Shown: piece by piece, positions 4,731-7,356 of the stretch | Layout of the letters: each line of letters begins with the position of its first letter | Position numbering within the stretch: the first letter of the stretch is position 1 | Translations under genes and position numbers: made by a program | Origin: Candidatus Bathyarchaeota archaeon | GTDB taxonomy: Archaea; Thermoproteota; Bathyarchaeia; TCS64 | Direction: 5' to 3' | Assembly (NCBI GenBank): GCA_018396515.1 | Contig: JAGTQJ010000076.1 | Coordinates: 1 to 7,356, forward strand | Length of the DNA stretch: 7,356 nucleotides | Notes under the pieces: generated by a model | What the model saw: the letters and a program-made list of their open reading frames with translations, nothing else | The model's database searches: none | Told to the model about the DNA's origin: nothing

Positions 4731-6731
4731 ATGGGCAAGTCGATGGGGAGATTGGGGTGGTTCAAAGGCGTCATTGGGAGGTTTCTAGGTCTTCTAGCCA
4801 GATTTAGGCCGCGCCTCAATATGATCAGCCTTCTTGAGGCCTCATCTCTTGGTCTAATTCTCGCTCTAGCCATTATTTTCAGGATTTTGCCGATAAGGTA
4901 TGGCGCCTATTTCTCAACAGAGGCGGATACAGTATTCCAGTATAGGGTTGCTGACTACGTCGTGAGGAATGGGTACTCAGCATGGTTCACCTGGAATGAC
5001 ACTCTTAGCTGGTACCCATACGGGAGGGATATCCCTCACACATCCTTCCCAGGCCTCCCCTTTTCAGCAGCCGTCGTCTACTCCCTCCTAGTATCATTGG
5101 GTTTCAACTTCTCCCTATACGATGTCTGCATCTTCTTCCCCATCTTAATGGCTTTCCTAACCTGTTTATGCATCTATCTCCTTGGGAGGGATCTTGGGGG
5201 TAGAACCGTAGGCCTTTTGGCCTCCTTCATAATGGCCGTGGGCCCAGCATTCATCCTAAGAACCTACCTAGGCTTCTTCGATACCGAGAATATAGGGATC
5301 TTCAGCACGGTGGCCATGTCTCTCTTCTTCCTCAGATCTATAGAGAGGGAGAAACCCCTCCTCAACAGGCTTCTCTACTCCGTAGCGGCGGGCCTCTCCC
5401 TCTCCTACTTCCACGCATCCTGGGGCGCATCCAAATACGCTGTTGGCCTCCTAGTCCTCTTCATGGCCTCCACGCTGTTCTTCAACCTTTACGAGAGGAG
5501 GCACCTACTCTCATATGGCGTCATCCTCGCCGTCAGCTCCATAATCGCTGTGATGATACCTATCCACGGCATAGGCTTCCTTTACAGCGCCGAGAATGTG
5601 GCGGCCTTCGGCCTCTTCATCCTCCTATTCATGTATGAGGCGATCAGGGGCAGGATGAGCGGGTGGAAGGCCATGCTTATCTCCGGAGTTATGCTGGCAT
5701 CTCTCGCCGTGGGGGTTCTCATCTTGGAATCCAGGGGCCTTATCCCTCCCCTCGCACACAAGTTCCTGAGCGTTCTAGACCCTTCTCAGAGGGCTGCCAG
5801 CCCTCTTTTCGAGTCTGTTGCAGAGCATAAGAAGGCCACTTGGACAACCTTCTTCGAGAACTTCGGGGTCACCCTCCCCCTCGCCCTATTCGGGACCTAT
5901 CTAGCCCTAGGGAAGAGGGAGGAGAAGCTGATATACGGCTCCCTCCTCTTCCTCTCAGCCCTCTACTTCACTGGATCCCTCATAAGGCTGGTCCTCATCC
6001 TCTCCATCCCCGTGAGCCTCATGGGAGCCTACGGCATGAAGGAGCTCCTCTCCCCCTTCCTCGTTAAGGGTTCTAGGCAGGTCAAGAGGCGTTTAAGGAG
6101 GAGGCTGGGCGTTAGCAGGGAGATGGGTCTGATATTCGTCGCGGCCATATTTGCATCCATGCTGCCAATGGTCTGGGAGGCAGCCAACCTTTCAAACAGC
6201 CCGATGAACATAGGCGTAACCGTGCCGGTCAAGATGGGGGGGAGATACCCCCAAGACTGGCTCCAAGCGCTTGTATGGATGAGGGACAACCTCCCAGAGG
6301 ACTCCATCGTTGTCTCGTGGTGGGACTACGGCTACTGGATTGAGACCTTCTCAAATAAGAGGACCCTCGCCGACGGCTCAACCCTGAACGGTGAGCAGAT
6401 AGGCAGAATAGGGAGGATAATGATGTTGAACCAGTCGGAGGCCCTCAAGATCCTAAAGGACTACAACGCCACCCATATCCTGGTCTACTACACCTTCAAT
6501 CCGAGTAATCCATCCCAGGAGTGGCCCCTAGGAGACAATGCTAAGTGGTACTGGATGGTTAGGATAGGAGGCCTGAACCTGACAGAGTACGTCGAGGAAG
6601 GCAGATACACCGCGAAGTTCTACGAGTCCACCATATACAACCTGATGAGGATGAGCGCAGATCCGGAGCACTTCAAACTAGTATACAAATCTGAGAACGG
6701 GTGGGTTCTTATATATGAGATAAAGTATTAA
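4731..6731 (+). CDS. aglB: STT3/AglB oligosaccharyltransferase
   Basis: A 666-aa membrane enzyme that transfers a lipid-linked glycan to Asn in N-x-S/T sequons on the outer face of the cell membrane. A basic N-terminus precedes a first helix at about 33-52. The first external loop has EADTVFQYR (64-72) with the candidate metal-binding Asp66. The second acidic motif is GFFDTENIG (181-189; Asp184, Glu186). Many further helices follow to about 480. The SVAEH segment (362-366) matches the flexible-loop S/T-x-x-E motif that positions the acceptor. GSLIRLVLILSIPV (415-428) matches the conserved Arg-containing helix. The soluble C-terminal domain begins after about 490 and carries the hallmark WWDYG at 530-534, then DGSTLNGEQIGRIG (548-561). 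The length is that of short archaeal AglB, without the extra C-terminal beta domains of longer euryarchaeal forms. Several sequons in the soluble part (for example Asn579 and Asn616) could be self-glycosylated. No glycosyltransferase genes are adjacent. Confidence 0.93.
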   Translation: MGKSMGRLGWFKGVIGRFLGLLARFRPRLNMISLLEASSLGLILALAIIFRILPIRYGAYFSTEADTVFQYRVADYVVRNGYSAWFTWNDTLSWYPYGRDIPHTSFPGLPFSAAVVYSLLVSLGFNFSLYDVCIFFPILMAFLTCLCIYLLGRDLGGRTVGLLASFIMAVGPAFILRTYLGFFDTENIGIFSTVAMSLFFLRSIEREKPLLNRLLYSVAAGLSLSYFHASWGASKYAVGLLVLFMASTLFFNLYERRHLLSYGVILAVSSIIAVMIPIHGIGFLYSAENVAAFGLFILLFMYEAIRGRMSGWKAMLISGVMLASLAVGVLILESRGLIPPLAHKFLSVLDPSQRAASPLFESVAEHKKATWTTFFENFGVTLPLALFGTYLALGKREEKLIYGSLLFLSALYFTGSLIRLVLILSIPVSLMGAYGMKELLSPFLVKGSRQVKRRLRRRLGVSREMGLIFVAAIFASMLPMVWEAANLSNSPMNIGVTVPVKMGGRYPQDWLQALVWMRDNLPEDSIVVSWWDYGYWIETFSNKRTLADGSTLNGEQIGRIGRIMMLNQSEALKILKDYNATHILVYYTFNPSNPSQEWPLGDNAKWYWMVRIGGLNLTEYVEEGRYTAKFYESTIYNLMRMSADPEHFKLVYKSENGWVLIYEIKY

Positions 6732-6831
6732 ACCAGAGCATAATAATCGAGCAAGTCTCTAAGATAACAATTATTTCAATATCTCTGCTGGAAACACTGA
6801 AAACACCATCATTAAGGACTATTCATAAAAA

Positions 6832-6843
6832 TCTTAATTAAGA
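6832..6843. repeat. 12-bp perfect palindrome between convergent genes
   Basis: TCTTAATTAAGA lies in the 118-base gap between the ends of aglB and the acetyltransferase gene. The minus strand continues into GATTTTTATG, a weak U-tract that could end the acetyltransferase transcript. Nothing else stands out in this gap. Confidence 0.25.
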
Positions 6844-6849
6844 AGCGAA

Positions 6850-7338
6850 TTATAGTTTTAGCCTTACTAGGGGAAAATTATCTTTCTGGCGTACCACTTC
6901 AAATCCATTTTTTAAGTAGAAAGCTAATGGGCCAGATGGGTTGTTTTCAGAGTCTAACCTAGCAAAGGTCTCCACAACCCTGTAGTTTCTTTTGCCAAGC
7001 TCTTTTAAGAGTTTTTGGAGCATAATTGTTCCATATCCTTTCCTTCTATTCTCTTTATTTATTATATATAGGCAAGCGATAAACACAGCATCATCACTTG
7101 GAGGCCCTGAAACATAGTCATCAACCCTTGGAAAATGTTTTGCTGAACCATACAGCATAAAACCTATCGGGGCATTGTCAAGATAGGCGATCTCAACGCC
7201 CCTTCCAAAAGATCTCTTCAAGAAATCGAGCCGCTTCATCTTCCTCTTCTCGATGTCATATTTAGATACATCACATTGTAATTCACCGCTCGTATGCCAG
7301 TAAAGGCAAAATCGGCATGGCTCGGGGATCATATGCAT
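6850..7338 (-). CDS. GNAT-family N-acetyltransferase with N-terminal CxxC motif (5' end uncertain)
   Basis: A protein of at least 162 aa, expected to transfer acetyl from acetyl-CoA to an amine; the acceptor is unknown. The GNAT fold is shown by a strand with AVFIACLYI (84-92) followed by NRRKGYGTIML (97-107), the acetyl-CoA pyrophosphate-binding R-x-x-G-x-G/A motif (Arg98, Gly101, Gly103). AFYLKNGFEVV (139-149) is the typical last strand and turn. The N-terminus has PCRFCLYW (Cys8, Cys11, Trp14) and a further Cys22, perhaps a metal or redox site. The ATG at 7338 (or 7332) is the first visible start, but the frame stays open through the six codons to the window edge, so the gene may be longer. 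Codon usage is more AT-rich than in aglB or the PhoU-like gene. It converges on aglB. Confidence 0.8.
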   Translation of the reverse strand: MHMIPEPCRFCLYWHTSGELQCDVSKYDIEKRKMKRLDFLKRSFGRGVEIAYLDNAPIGFMLYGSAKHFPRVDDYVSGPPSDDAVFIACLYIINKENRRKGYGTIMLQKLLKELGKRNYRVVETFARLDSENNPSGPLAFYLKNGFEVVRQKDNFPLVRLKL

Positions 7339-7356
7339 GTTATGGATGCCAACCTC

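Noticed and set aside
4643..4873. 76-aa minus-strand frame across the aglB start
   Set aside because: It overlaps the strong aglB TATA box and N-terminal coding region and has an Arg/Pro-rich shadow composition.
1469..7338. A deacetylase and acetyltransferase acting as a linked modification pair
   Set aside because: They are about 4.5 kb apart with unrelated genes and separate promoters between; simple co-occurrence is not evidence of a joint system.

Overview
The window looks archaeal, most likely from the TACK branch (a Bathyarchaeia-like lineage is my guess, from gene content only). The gene set supports this: a single-subunit STT3/AglB oligosaccharyltransferase, an AbrB-PhoU fusion regulator typical of archaea, and a class of gene start with no Shine-Dalgarno sequence. 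In three or four cases the start codon lies about 25-27 bases downstream of a TATA-like box, as expected for leaderless archaeal transcripts. Arg codons are mostly AGG/AGA and Ile is often ATA. There is no phage, IS, CRISPR or rRNA content and no complete tRNA.

Layout from left to right. Bases 1-202 are non-coding, with two short inverted repeats and the leader of the first gene. A threonine synthase gene (203-1435, +) converges on a histone-deacetylase-fold gene (1469-2311, -) with a 33-base gap. A gene-poor stretch (2312-2756) follows. It may hold a 48-residue single-pass membrane protein on the minus strand and, on the plus strand, a small helical ORF that looks frameshifted. Next come two divergent genes sharing a 67-base promoter region: an AbrB/PhoU-domain regulator (2757-3731, -) and a membrane protein resembling the substrate-binding (S) subunit of an ECF transporter, with an extra C-terminal hairpin (3799-4602, +). 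A 128-base spacer rich in nested inverted repeats leads into a 666-residue AglB/STT3 gene (4731-6731, +). The window closes with a GNAT acetyltransferase with an N-terminal CxxC motif (from 6850, -), whose 5' end may run off the window.

The genes do not form one operon. They are mostly single transcription units with their own promoters, covering amino-acid synthesis, protein deacetylation, phosphate/metal-linked regulation, uptake of an unknown small molecule, N-glycosylation and acetylation.

The most interesting non-coding signal is a 16-base element, AAGGATCTTTAWAGTT (15/16 identical), in the same place between TATA box and start codon in the promoters of both the PhoU-like regulator and aglB. 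This suggests a shared operator, possibly bound by the AbrB-PhoU protein itself. The second is the nested inverted-repeat element between the S-component gene and aglB, which ends in a tRNA-3'-end-like sequence. I see no clear sign of a wholly new multi-gene system.
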